Source of the DNA: Bacteroides sp. AN502(2024)
GTDB taxonomy: Bacteria > Bacteroidota > Bacteroidia > Bacteroidales > Bacteroidaceae
NCBI RefSeq assembly: GCF_041227145.1
Contig: NZ_JBGFSP010000003.1
Span: 310,001 to 374,000 of the forward strand
Direction: 5' to 3'
DNA: 64,000 nucleotides
Shown: positions 46,901 through 53,482 of the stretch, in pieces
Layout: each line of letters opens with the position of its first letter
Position numbering within the stretch: position 1 is the first letter of the stretch
The notes under the pieces: generated by a model
Told to the model about the DNA's origin: nothing
Databases searched by the model: none
Seen by the model: only the letters and a program-made list of their open reading frames with translations
Made by a program: the position numbers and the translations under genes

Positions 46901-48299
46901 TTGTCTTGCCTTCAAGTTCCTTTATCCTGTCTTCCACGCCTTTCAGTTCATTGGCAGGATTCGTGATGGATTTTCGTCCGTCGAGCGCGGCTATCTCCTC
47001 CTTGATTTTCTTGATGTTTTTCAACTTCTCGTACTCGGTGTCGTATTTGGCGAATATATCCGGGTATTTCTGCTCCAGCCTGTTCAACGCCTCGCGGCGT
47101 GTGTCCGTACTGACCGCCTCGTCCCCGGCGATGGAGCACAGCTCCTCCATCTTACGCCGGTGTTCCTCCTCCGCCTCTATGACTTTCTGCTTCTGCGCCT
47201 CGTAGGCTTCCTCCGCCTCTTTCAGACGCTCAGTTTCTGTCTTCATGCTCACCATTGCGGCCACCACCCCGGCAATGGCGGTAGCTACCAATACATACGG
47301 GTTGGCAAGCATGGTGGCGTTGAGCATCTTCTGCGCCTTCTCCACCAACAACAGCCAGTTGTAATGGAGCATCTCGGCGGCGGTGGCCCAGCTCTTTGCG
47401 GCAGCCACGGTCATGACGGCAGTCCTGTAGACGCCGTAGGTGCCGACAAGACCAAGCAGGATACGCCCGAAACGCTCGTAATGCTCGATAACGTATGAAA
47501 CACCGGAAAGGGTCGTGTTGATGACGCCTTCGCTCCGCTGTCCAAGTTCGTTGAACATCATTGAGATGGCGTCCTCAATATTACTGATCTGCCCGGTGAT
47601 GGTCTTGCTCTGCGCTTCCATAAGGCCACCGAACTTGCCGCCCTCGTCAGTCAGGTTCTCTATCACTTTCTGCACCTCCGGGAAGCCGACCTTACCGGCT
47701 TCCACAAGTTCCTTCACCTTGCTTTCGGCCACACCGAACTGCTTGGCAAGCTCGCCTATCATCGGGATACCGCGCCCGGTAAACTGATTCAGGTCTTGTG
47801 TATAGAGCCGTCCTTGCGCCATCGTGGTGCCGTACAAATACACAAGGTCGTTCAACGGCATGGAAAGTCCGGCGGCAATGTCGCCCAGCCGGATAAGGGT
47901 TTCGTTCACTTTCTCCGCCTCGAAACCATAGGCGAGCAGTTGCTTGGCACCCTGTGCCACATCTTCCAGTCCGAACGGGGTCGTGGCCGCGGTACGTGTC
48001 AGCTGCTGCATCAGCGCGTCAGCCTGCTCTGCGCTGCCGAGCATGGTCTTGAACGCCACCTCCAACTGCTGGAACTCGCCGCGCACGGTGGCAATCTTCG
48101 ACACGAGCTCTTTCATGGCGAAAGCGGAAGCCAAACGGCCTATGGTCTTCTGCAGGGACTGCCCGCTCTTATCAAGCTCCTGCACTTGCCGGTTGGCCTG
48201 CGCGGTCTTACCCGTCATCTGCTCCATCTTGTTCACGGCCTTGTCAAGCCTGGCGCTCAACTTGTCGACCATGAGGAATTCTATTCGTACCGGTTCCAT
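43902..48299 (-). CDS. Tail tape measure protein
   Basis: The 1465-residue protein begins with a coiled region and the tape-measure domain pattern (LEVAFKTMLGSAEQADALMQ, TPFGLEDVAQGAKQLLAYGF, LGDIAAGLSMPLNDLVYLYG). Hydrophobic helices lie near residues 280-350. Long charged coiled coils (about 360-900), an Ala-rich stretch and further helices to the end follow. It sets tail length and passes into the host envelope with the DNA. It is preceded by the frameshifted chaperone gene, as expected. Confidence 0.93.
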   Translation of the reverse strand: MEPVRIEFLMVDKLSARLDKAVNKMEQMTGKTAQANRQVQELDKSGQSLQKTIGRLASAFAMKELVSKIATVRGEFQQLEVAFKTMLGSAEQADALMQQLTRTAATTPFGLEDVAQGAKQLLAYGFEAEKVNETLIRLGDIAAGLSMPLNDLVYLYGTTMAQGRLYTQDLNQFTGRGIPMIGELAKQFGVAESKVKELVEAGKVGFPEVQKVIENLTDEGGKFGGLMEAQSKTITGQISNIEDAISMMFNELGQRSEGVINTTLSGVSYVIEHYERFGRILLGLVGTYGVYRTAVMTVAAAKSWATAAEMLHYNWLLLVEKAQKMLNATMLANPYVLVATAIAGVVAAMVSMKTETERLKEAEEAYEAQKQKVIEAEEEHRRKMEELCSIAGDEAVSTDTRREALNRLEQKYPDIFAKYDTEYEKLKNIKKIKEEIAALDGRKSITNPANELKGVEDRIKELEGKTRWATEYYQDSYGRHRARNVLKSARTRDEEAELKNLYGKRKGLKDQIRKNEVNAYFENLTGVSNETLAQQIRHRETLLARMTMQEKKYGKITYGDKNLTGTYSRDELQYQLNKLESERNRRNLPTDSSSDWVASTRKRYQAALKAYNDFIKDTSNDLTREEFEKKAKELKDAVDTAKKEYDKVKPGTDSGAERIRKTSEKAAREAEKRKQVSEKLGQELAELQRENDAAEIEAMDEGLQKKLRQIDNDYQARKNEIDKQKSDWKRKNKESGRGGDLSDEQQSAINNANELNEAKRQRAVAEAYREEFVVIQEHLRAYGTYQQQKLAITEEYAEKIRKASSESEKRYLGVERDSLLAGVEAQELKANIDWSVVFGEFGGMFHDLIAPEVEKAKAYMQTDEFRNADHESQETLVSAIRQMEQTLGGTDKVSFKKLGVEITAYQKSLSDLKKAQDDYESTYTDLSKAQQNYIRAVQSGTKEEQDLSKAALDTAQRQADAAAENVSSIQAVASEAQRAMTDTAATLKSSMDGVVDGLRQIASGSLSGAYEGLIKFGNSAEKMGGKLGKAFGKVADALDDVPIIGWIVQIIDLFKDGLSIVIGGILDAVFNAVSGILSDVLSGDLLATIGKSIVNGVSGIFDAITFGGFSSWFDSSNAKEVQETINRLTDRNETLQTAIEDLTDEIKASKGTKSVAAYRDAYKYQQETNANYLQMAQAQAGYHSAHHSFNYYWSDFSDEQKNRLSQQIGRQWNGSLWDLSPEEMKMLRSNVDMWEKIKNTGKGGYGGSVAEKLDDYIDQAGKLEELTNQLYEGLTGISFDGMYGSFIDNLMNMKYDAKAAAEDISEYFMRAMLSNKIGEMYSDKLKEWWEKFGKAMEDNDLTEAERKALADEYMKYVDEAIKLRDNLAAATGYDPDGDGGTSQSAKAGGFSAMTQDQGTKLEGMFTSGLQHWSSMDEKMENVSEKMNAAENHLAKIEENTGKSAGHLEKIAENMVKIIRDGLKVK

Positions 48300-48326
48300 T
48301 TACTTCAATTTACTTCAATTTACTTT
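48299..48326. repeat. Period-10 tandem repeat between chaperone and tape measure genes
   Basis: The ten-base unit TACTTCAATT occurs twice followed by a partial third unit. It spans the stop region of the chaperone extension and the start of the tape measure gene. It could change the spacing by slippage. Confidence 0.5.
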
Positions 48327-49019
48327 GATAAAATCCTGCTATCTCCCGTGCCTCATCCTCTGCGCTTTTATCCGTTTTCTCCCTCACATAGCGGGGAGCA
48401 TCGCTCAACATCATGATCAGCGTCTGGTAGTTCACACCGTTCAGGATGTAATCCACGCTCCAGCCCGTGGCGTCCGCTATCTGCCACACAAACCCGAAAG
48501 GGCTATGGGAGCCTTCGTAACGGCTCTTTAACTCCCCTTCCTTTTTTGGCTCAGTCTCAGCTTCATCGGATTCGTCATCTCGGCTGATCTGATAATAGGT
48601 ATAAAAGGGTCCGTGCCCATCAAGCTCACAAATCGCTTGACGGCCCCCACGAGGTACTGCTGCTCCATGAAGTTGCGCACGAACCATGCTGTCGGCCAAA
48701 GAAGCAGGTGACGACTCCACCACCCGCGACATATCGTGTAGGCAATCATGCGGCCGAGTTCTTTGCCATGCCAGGCAATGAAATTCATCTCTTCCTCCTT
48801 TCCGAAGTTCCACATCTGCTCGCTCGTGACTCCAAGAGACAAATATGTCCGGGCAAAACGGATCTGCCCGGACAAATAAGGTCGTTTCATGGTCACGCGC
48901 AGCACCACGGGATTCTTCCTGAACGGGAGGCGAAACGCTTTCAAGGGAACGCTCACGCCCACGTCCAGCAGGGCATCCGCCCCTTCTCGCTGTATCTGCT
49001 TGATGACATTCTCATCCAT
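48310..49019 (-). CDS. Frameshifted tail assembly chaperone (G-T-like fusion)
   Basis: A second frame, -1 relative to the first chaperone gene, is open from that gene's end to a stop at 48310. It adds about 75 residues with coherent sequence (HSPFGFVWQIADATGWSVDYILNG, EDEAREIAGFYQSKLK). The two frames meet at a run of six A on the minus strand (48542-48547), where P-site AAA can re-pair in the -1 frame. This is the lambda G/GT arrangement, in which the long form binds the tape measure protein. The longer ATG-initiated version of this frame from 48813 is unlikely to be real upstream of the overlap. Confidence 0.6.
48528..49019 (-). CDS. Tail assembly chaperone, short form
   Basis: The 163-residue protein lies between tail tube and tape measure genes, the standard chaperone position. 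It has a helical, charged composition without recognisable enzymatic motif. Its last codons (QKRKGS-stop) contain the slip site used to make the long form. Confidence 0.7.
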   Translation of the reverse strand: MDENVIKQIQREGADALLDVGVSVPLKAFRLPFRKNPVVLRVTMKRPYLSGQIRFARTYLSLGVTSEQMWNFGKEEEMNFIAWHGKELGRMIAYTICRGWWSRHLLLWPTAWFVRNFMEQQYLVGAVKRFVSLMGTDPFIPIIRSAEMTNPMKLRLSQKRKGS

Positions 49020-49022
49020 AGG

Positions 49023-49523
49023 CTATGCTCCTGTCTCCTCCGGGGTATCAAACACTTCATAAGGAGCACCACCGTCCTCTGGCATGTTCGCCGTAAGCTG
49101 GCACTCTATCTTCGACACTTCCGTCAATGTCAGTTTCCCGCCGAGGTTTGCCATCATCGTGGCATTAGCCATACGCACGGTCTGCCCGCTGACCAAGTCT
49201 ATCTCGCACTTATCACGCAGCTCCACAAGGTTCGTGGGGGCTTTCCATCCCGTGTACGCACCAGTAGTGCCCACGAGTGTGCCTCCCAAGGCGAGATGCA
49301 GGTTCTCGTAGTCCAGCTGGATAAGATTGAAGGTCGGCGATATGGTGCCGTTCTTCTGCATCAGTGTCAGCACGGGAGCCGTCGGCACCTGCTCCGCTTC
49401 CACGTTTGTCTTCTCCGGTTTCGTGCCACCCCAGTCCCAACTGCCTTTCTCGATGTAGCCGATTACCTTCTCGCCGAAGCGCACCTCGCCGATGCCGTAC
49501 ATGAATTTCTTATTCTTTGCCAT
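49023..49523 (-). CDS. Major tail tube protein
   Basis: The 166-residue product has the beta-rich composition of tail tube proteins (FGEKVIGYIEKGSWDWGG, TPTFN-like strands, TGAYTGWKAPTN) and is followed by the chaperone and tape measure genes. It should polymerise into the flexible tail tube. It overlaps the spanin-like gene before it by 14 bases. Confidence 0.7.
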   Translation of the reverse strand: MAKNKKFMYGIGEVRFGEKVIGYIEKGSWDWGGTKPEKTNVEAEQVPTAPVLTLMQKNGTISPTFNLIQLDYENLHLALGGTLVGTTGAYTGWKAPTNLVELRDKCEIDLVSGQTVRMANATMMANLGGKLTLTEVSKIECQLTANMPEDGGAPYEVFDTPEETGA

Positions 49524-50010
49524 TTTGTTTCTTGATTTTTATGGTTATTACTATGCCGGCAAAAAGTCCGGCCGTCAATGCTGTTAATATCTTCCACCAC
49601 ACGCACATGGGTTTCTTCTCCTCCTTCACTTCCTCTGTCCGGCTGTCAAGGGCCGCCTTGTACTCGCCGACCTGCCGTTCGTAGTATTCCAACAACCTCT
49701 GTAGGCTGTCGCACGAGGCGTACACCACGATGGTACCCGCTTCCGCGCCTTTACTTACGTCAAGGTTCGCCCGACCGCTTCTCACGTGGTACGACGCGCC
49801 AGCCGGAAGATCAAGGAGGCTGTCCGTCTTCAGGGTCAGGCTCACTTCCGACATCGGTACAGGCACCATCGCCACACGACGCACCTTGTTCACGGTGCTG
49901 TCCCTTGCCTCTGTCCGTACCACCTCTTTCGCAGCCACGGTCTTTCGGCTGCTCGCGCAACCGGTCAAGGACAGGGCAACCGTCACGATGCTCGCAACTA
50001 TTAGCACCAT
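49510..50010 (-). CDS. Spanin-like lipoprotein with C-terminal membrane helix
   Basis: From the ATG at 50010 the product is 166 residues. It opens with a lipoprotein signal (VTVALSLTGC, Cys about residue 18), has an ectodomain of roughly 110 residues and then one C-terminal membrane helix (LTALTAGLFAGIVITI). A lipidated N-terminus plus a C-terminal inner-membrane helix is the layout of unimolecular spanins such as T1 gp11, which fuse inner and outer membrane at lysis. It starts inside the preceding gene in another frame. The frame is open from 50103 but that start would spoil the signal peptide. Confidence 0.65.
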   Translation of the reverse strand: MVLIVASIVTVALSLTGCASSRKTVAAKEVVRTEARDSTVNKVRRVAMVPVPMSEVSLTLKTDSLLDLPAGASYHVRSGRANLDVSKGAEAGTIVVYASCDSLQRLLEYYERQVGEYKAALDSRTEEVKEEKKPMCVWWKILTALTAGLFAGIVITIKIKKQNGKE

Positions 50011-50296
50011 CAAGTGCCTTCCTGAGACGGGCCATCTCGCGTGTGTTGCGGGCCAGTTCCTTCTTCGTTTCCACAAGTTCTTCCTTTGTCTCATTGAATT
50101 CATCTTTCAAAGGTTTCACGATATTGTCCACGAGGATGCGGGTGGCATGTTCGGCGTTGTCTATGCGCACCGTCTCGGCATCGGCCTCCGCCTTCACTGC
50201 TTCCGCTTTCGCTTTTCTGGCGGTCGAACGCAAAGTAACGATAGTCCCTATAAGCCCGCCGCCGAGAATGATGTTCAAGATTTCACTGAGTTCCAT
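49811..50296 (-). CDS. Small membrane-anchored coiled-coil protein (i-spanin-like)
   Basis: The 161-residue product has an N-terminal membrane helix (ILNIILGGGLIGTIVTL), then a long charged coiled coil (RKAKAEAVKAEADAETVRID to ARLRKALDG), then a polar tail with several Cys. The layout is that of Rz-type inner-membrane spanins, and the lipoprotein gene overlaps it by 200 bases in a different frame, exactly as Rz1 does in Rz. It lies beside the endolysin gene. A holin-associated role is an alternative. Confidence 0.65.
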   Translation of the reverse strand: MELSEILNIILGGGLIGTIVTLRSTARKAKAEAVKAEADAETVRIDNAEHATRILVDNIVKPLKDEFNETKEELVETKKELARNTREMARLRKALDGANSCEHRDGCPVLDRLREQPKDRGCERGGTDRGKGQHREQGASCGDGACTDVGSEPDPEDGQPP

Positions 50297-50309
50297 GCCA
50301 CTCGCTTTT

Positions 50310-50780
50310 TTATTGGTTTATACCTATTGATTTCAACCACTTCTGCACATCGAAACTCGGACAGGCTTTTGCTGCCAGTTCGTTGTGCCCGATGATTCTC
50401 ACTTTCGGAAATCGCTTGTGAAAATCCTTCACATAGCGTTCCAATGCCGTCCGTTGGGCGTTCGTGCGCGTGTCCTTGGCTGTTTTTCCGTCTTTGGAAC
50501 ATCCGCCACTGTAAACCACATGACGACTCACCGAATTATAACCGGCTGCACCGTTGGTTATCTCCCAGTCGTCCACCCAAGCGTCCTCGTTGTTGCCCGC
50601 AAGCCGCTCCACCGTCCCGTCCAGATGGAAAAGGTCGGTGTAGCCCACTTGCTTCCAGCCACGTCCGCCCTTGCTCACGGGAGAGGTGTGCCAGCGGCGG
50701 ATGTCCGCAGCCGACACCTCACGTCCCTCCGGGGTGGCGGTGCAGTGGATGACCAGATATTTCAGTTCACGCCTTGCCAT
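50310..50780 (-). CDS. Endolysin, N-acetylmuramoyl-L-alanine amidase
   Basis: The 156-residue enzyme matches the T7-lysozyme-type amidase fold (Amidase_2). Zinc-ligand motifs are IHCTATPEG near the start, SRHVVYSGG in the middle and GHNELAAKACPSFDV near the end, the last with the paired His and Cys ligands. It cuts between MurNAc and L-Ala in peptidoglycan to release phage. It lies between the capsid gene (3-base gap) and the spanin genes. Confidence 0.92.
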   Translation of the reverse strand: MARRELKYLVIHCTATPEGREVSAADIRRWHTSPVSKGGRGWKQVGYTDLFHLDGTVERLAGNNEDAWVDDWEITNGAAGYNSVSRHVVYSGGCSKDGKTAKDTRTNAQRTALERYVKDFHKRFPKVRIIGHNELAAKACPSFDVQKWLKSIGINQ

Positions 50781-50783
50781 ACG

Positions 50784-51842
50784 TTACGCCGACTGGTATC
50801 CGCTCATCATCACCACGCCTGCGTCCGCTTTTTTAAACATGCAGATGAAGTAGTGGCGGAAGTTAATCTTATTGCGCTGGTATTCCGGGTCCTTCTGGGC
50901 CTCGCTGAAATACATCTTCGTGCTTCCGGTGGCCTTGAACACACGGGGTGTGTAGAAAGCGAACGAGCACTGGAACTCCCCGGCCGCGGCTGCAGCTCCG
51001 ACTGCCTTCTTCTTTCCCGCGGTGGTGTACACGGGGTTGTTGCCATACTCGTAAATCTGGAAGCCGTACAGGTTGCCCACCTTGCCGGTATTGCGGTCGA
51101 TGTTGTACTGCTCGCGGAACCGCTGGTCCACAAGGAGCAGGTCGTTCACGTGATCCGGGCACAGCACCAACCTACGGTTCCCGGAAGGCACTTTCAGTTT
51201 GTCCAGAGCACGCTTCATCTCCACGAGGTCGTTCGGGGTAAGTCGCTTGCGTCCCGTCTCCGTATCGGCCTCGCCGCTCGTCTTCAGCACTGGGGTCTTG
51301 GCCGTGTTCTCGGTCGCGCACAACGCGTGTGCCGCCTTGGCGAATTTCGCATCGTTGATGGCGTTTCCGTGGGCCTCCTTCACACGCGCCATCTTGTCGT
51401 AGCTGATAGCGTACAGCTCATCGTCCGTGATGGGTGTTACTTTTGACTGGAACTTGTCAAGGGAGATGGCGATGTCCTTATCGTCCAACGCCTGCAAGGG
51501 TATCGGGTAGGTCGTGTTGTTGATAAGTACGTCAGGATCCACGCCCACCTCCACAAGGTGGATGACATCGTTGTTGACGATGCTCGACTGGTCGGGCACT
51601 CCGTCCAGCCACGAGCCCTCAAGTCCGCTCCGCAGGACTTTCACCAGTTCGCCCGTCCAGATTTCCGTGTAAACACCGGCACGCAGCACGGGTGCTTCCT
51701 GACACCCCATGCCCATGAGGACACCCACGGCATTCATACCTATTGCGCCGACTTCGGGCGAGAAACCGACCGCGGCGGCAATCGTGGCTCCTGTCACCGT
51801 GTTAAACAGGAGCGCGGTTAAAAGCATTACGATTTTGCTCAT
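50784..51842 (-). CDS. Major capsid protein
   Basis: The 352-residue protein follows the protease/scaffold gene and has the composition of HK97-fold coat proteins (LCPDHVNDLLLVDQRFREQYN, VFKATGSTKMYFSEAQKDP near the end). The N-terminal hydrophobic part up to residue about 45 could be a propeptide. A 12-base leader AACCCTTAAAAC lies 9 bases before its ATG and recurs before the internal scaffold start. It forms the head shell. Confidence 0.8.
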   Translation of the reverse strand: MSKIVMLLTALLFNTVTGATIAAAVGFSPEVGAIGMNAVGVLMGMGCQEAPVLRAGVYTEIWTGELVKVLRSGLEGSWLDGVPDQSSIVNNDVIHLVEVGVDPDVLINNTTYPIPLQALDDKDIAISLDKFQSKVTPITDDELYAISYDKMARVKEAHGNAINDAKFAKAAHALCATENTAKTPVLKTSGEADTETGRKRLTPNDLVEMKRALDKLKVPSGNRRLVLCPDHVNDLLLVDQRFREQYNIDRNTGKVGNLYGFQIYEYGNNPVYTTAGKKKAVGAAAAAGEFQCSFAFYTPRVFKATGSTKMYFSEAQKDPEYQRNKINFRHYFICMFKKADAGVVMMSGYQSA

Positions 51843-51867
51843 TTCTGTTTGGTTTTAAGGGTTGATA

Positions 51868-52320
51868 CTAAATTTCGCATTCCATGCCGTACTCGGCCTT
51901 ATACAGACGCTTGTACTCGTCCGGCTGTTGTTCACGCATTTCCGCGAGCTTGTCGCCGGGAACCTCGCTCAACTTGGAATAGGTGACTGTTATCTCCGGC
52001 TTCGCGGTTCCATGCTGTCCGAGGATGGTCGAGAGTTTCACCTGTGGTGACATGGCTGCGAATACTGATGAGAGCTTTTCCGCACCGATTTCCTTGCCGA
52101 GGCTGACGAACTCGTCTTTCTTGTCGGCCCCGATACGTTTCTCTCCGATGGCTTTCTCCACAAGCGATGTGATGCTTGCCAAGGTCAGCACAGCCTTTTC
52201 CTTTTGGAGTTTCGCATTCTCTTCCTTGGCCAGTTTGAATTCACCGAGCTTTTCTGCTATCTCGGCATCTGTCGCCGTCTCCGGCAAGCCCAGTTGAAGG
52301 GCAATGGCTTTACTTTCCAT
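51868..52320 (-). CDS. Internal in-frame scaffold start (Mu Z-like)
   Basis: A Met at codon position 52320 inside the protease gene starts a 150-residue helical product (MESKAIALQLGLPETATDAE...). The same 12-base leader AACCCTTAAAAC seen before the capsid gene lies at 52332-52343, 11 bases upstream of this ATG. In Mu, scaffold gene Z is the in-frame 3' end of protease gene I. The separate product is inferred. Confidence 0.5.
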   Translation of the reverse strand: MESKAIALQLGLPETATDAEIAEKLGEFKLAKEENAKLQKEKAVLTLASITSLVEKAIGEKRIGADKKDEFVSLGKEIGAEKLSSVFAAMSPQVKLSTILGQHGTAKPEITVTYSKLSEVPGDKLAEMREQQPDEYKRLYKAEYGMECEI

Positions 52321-52812
52321 TTGATGTTCTTGTTTTAAGGGTTTATTATTTGTCAGTTCCGGCAAAGGACACTCGCCGTCCCTGCCTAATGTGATTCGTT
52401 TGCCGTCCTTTTTCAGCACGAGGGCGTCATCGTTGGCGCCGATGTCCACCACCGAGACCTCGAATAGTTTGCTTTTGGTGATGGTCGGACTGGTCTGCCC
52501 GGCCACGAGATACTTGCTGTCCTCACTCAACTCTATGATGTCAAGCCCGGCACTGACCATCTTCAGGCTGCCGAACTCGAACTGTCTCTTGCAGCGTTTG
52601 CTCAACTCCGTAGCCTCGTCGAACACCAGCTCGCCGGTCACCTCGTCGTTCTCCACTTTCACGTCCTTCACGTAACCTATCACGTTGCCGCGCTCGTGCA
52701 TGTAGAGCAGCACCGGATTCCGGCAGTATTGCTCCACGTTCATGCCCGCCGTCAGGACGCGTGTCCCGTAACTGTTCAGGCTGTTGTTTGAAATGCGTAC
52801 TCGTTTGCTCAT
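51868..52812 (-). CDS. Head maturation protease with scaffold C-terminus (Mu I-like)
   Basis: From the ATG at 52812 the product is 314 residues. The first about 160 residues resemble prohead serine proteases (NPVLLYMHERGNVIGYVKDV with its His, and LKMVSAGLDIIEL with a Ser). The rest is a charged helical scaffold (KLAKEENAKLQKEKAV). It processes the head during assembly. It is the first gene of the leftward late operon, next to the divergent regulatory region. Confidence 0.8.
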   Translation of the reverse strand: MSKRVRISNNSLNSYGTRVLTAGMNVEQYCRNPVLLYMHERGNVIGYVKDVKVENDEVTGELVFDEATELSKRCKRQFEFGSLKMVSAGLDIIELSEDSKYLVAGQTSPTITKSKLFEVSVVDIGANDDALVLKKDGKRITLGRDGECPLPELTNNKPLKQEHQMESKAIALQLGLPETATDAEIAEKLGEFKLAKEENAKLQKEKAVLTLASITSLVEKAIGEKRIGADKKDEFVSLGKEIGAEKLSSVFAAMSPQVKLSTILGQHGTAKPEITVTYSKLSEVPGDKLAEMREQQPDEYKRLYKAEYGMECEI

Positions 52813-52875
52813 TACTCTGTTTTTTTGCGTTTCGCACTGCAATATTACTGGCTAATCCACTCTCCGCCAAAAAAG

Positions 52876-52912
52876 TATGAAACCATTGCACACTTCTATG
52901 AAACCGCTGCAC
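52876..52912. promoter_or_regulatory. 21-bp-spaced direct repeats in the divergent late-gene region
   Basis: TATGAAACCATTGCAC (52876) and TATGAAACCGCTGCAC (52897) match in 14 of 16 positions with starts 21 bases apart, on one face of the helix. They sit between the leftward protease gene and the rightward terminase gene, so they are a likely activator site for both late promoters. Confidence 0.5.
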
Positions 52913-52968
52913 TGTTTTTTGGCAAACGCCGCGAAACACGGCAATTTTGCATCTGCGACACCGTGTAT

Positions 52969-52989
52969 GCAGGCGTTTTCAACGCCTGC
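52969..52989. repeat. Inverted repeat GCAGGCG/CGCCTGC
   Basis: Seven-base arms at 52969-52975 and 52983-52989 surround a seven-base loop, 28 bases before the small terminase gene. It could be an operator or a leader hairpin. No T-tract follows. Confidence 0.4.
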
Positions 52990-53016
52990 TATGTGTAACT
53001 ATAAACTTTATCATAT

Positions 53017-53481
53017 ATGACAAAGGCAGAAACAGAGAAAAAGAAATCACTCGCCAAGTCACTGTACATGGCGGGCATGGAGCAGCAGGAGATCGCCGAG
53101 AAGGTGGAGGTCTCCCGCGTCACCGTTTCCAAGTGGTGTAACGCCGAAGGGTGGAAGGAGGCAAGGGCGGCGAAGAACGTAACACGCCCGGAACTGGTCA
53201 ACAAGCTGCTGCTCACCATCGACACGCTCATCACGCAGGTCAATGAATCCAATGACCCGACGCTCATCGCCGGACTGGGCGACAAGCTGGCCAAGCTGTC
53301 GTCCGTCATCGAGAAGCTCGACAAGAAGGCAAACGTGGTCGACGCCATCGAGGTGTTCATGGCGTTCTCCAAATGGATAGAGTTCCGCTCGTCCATAGAC
53401 CCGGAAGTGACACCAGAACTCATCAAGGCGATCAACAAGTACCAAGACCTCTATATCACTGAACAGATGGGAATAAAGTAG
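53017..53481 (+). CDS. Small terminase subunit-like HTH protein
   Basis: The 154-residue protein has an N-terminal helix-turn-helix (MEQQEIAEKVEVSRVTVSKW) and a helical C-terminal part, like DUF1804 and other small terminases of Mu-like phages. It recognises phage DNA for packaging. It is one base from the large terminase gene. Confidence 0.8.
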   Translation: MTKAETEKKKSLAKSLYMAGMEQQEIAEKVEVSRVTVSKWCNAEGWKEARAAKNVTRPELVNKLLLTIDTLITQVNESNDPTLIAGLGDKLAKLSSVIEKLDKKANVVDAIEVFMAFSKWIEFRSSIDPEVTPELIKAINKYQDLYITEQMGIK

Positions 53482-53482
53482 T

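Noticed and set aside
48600..48813. Upstream part of the 167-codon frame as the N-terminus of a separate protein
   Set aside because: This stretch lies within the well-supported short chaperone gene in another frame and has poor coding character. The downstream part is better explained by -1 frameshifting.
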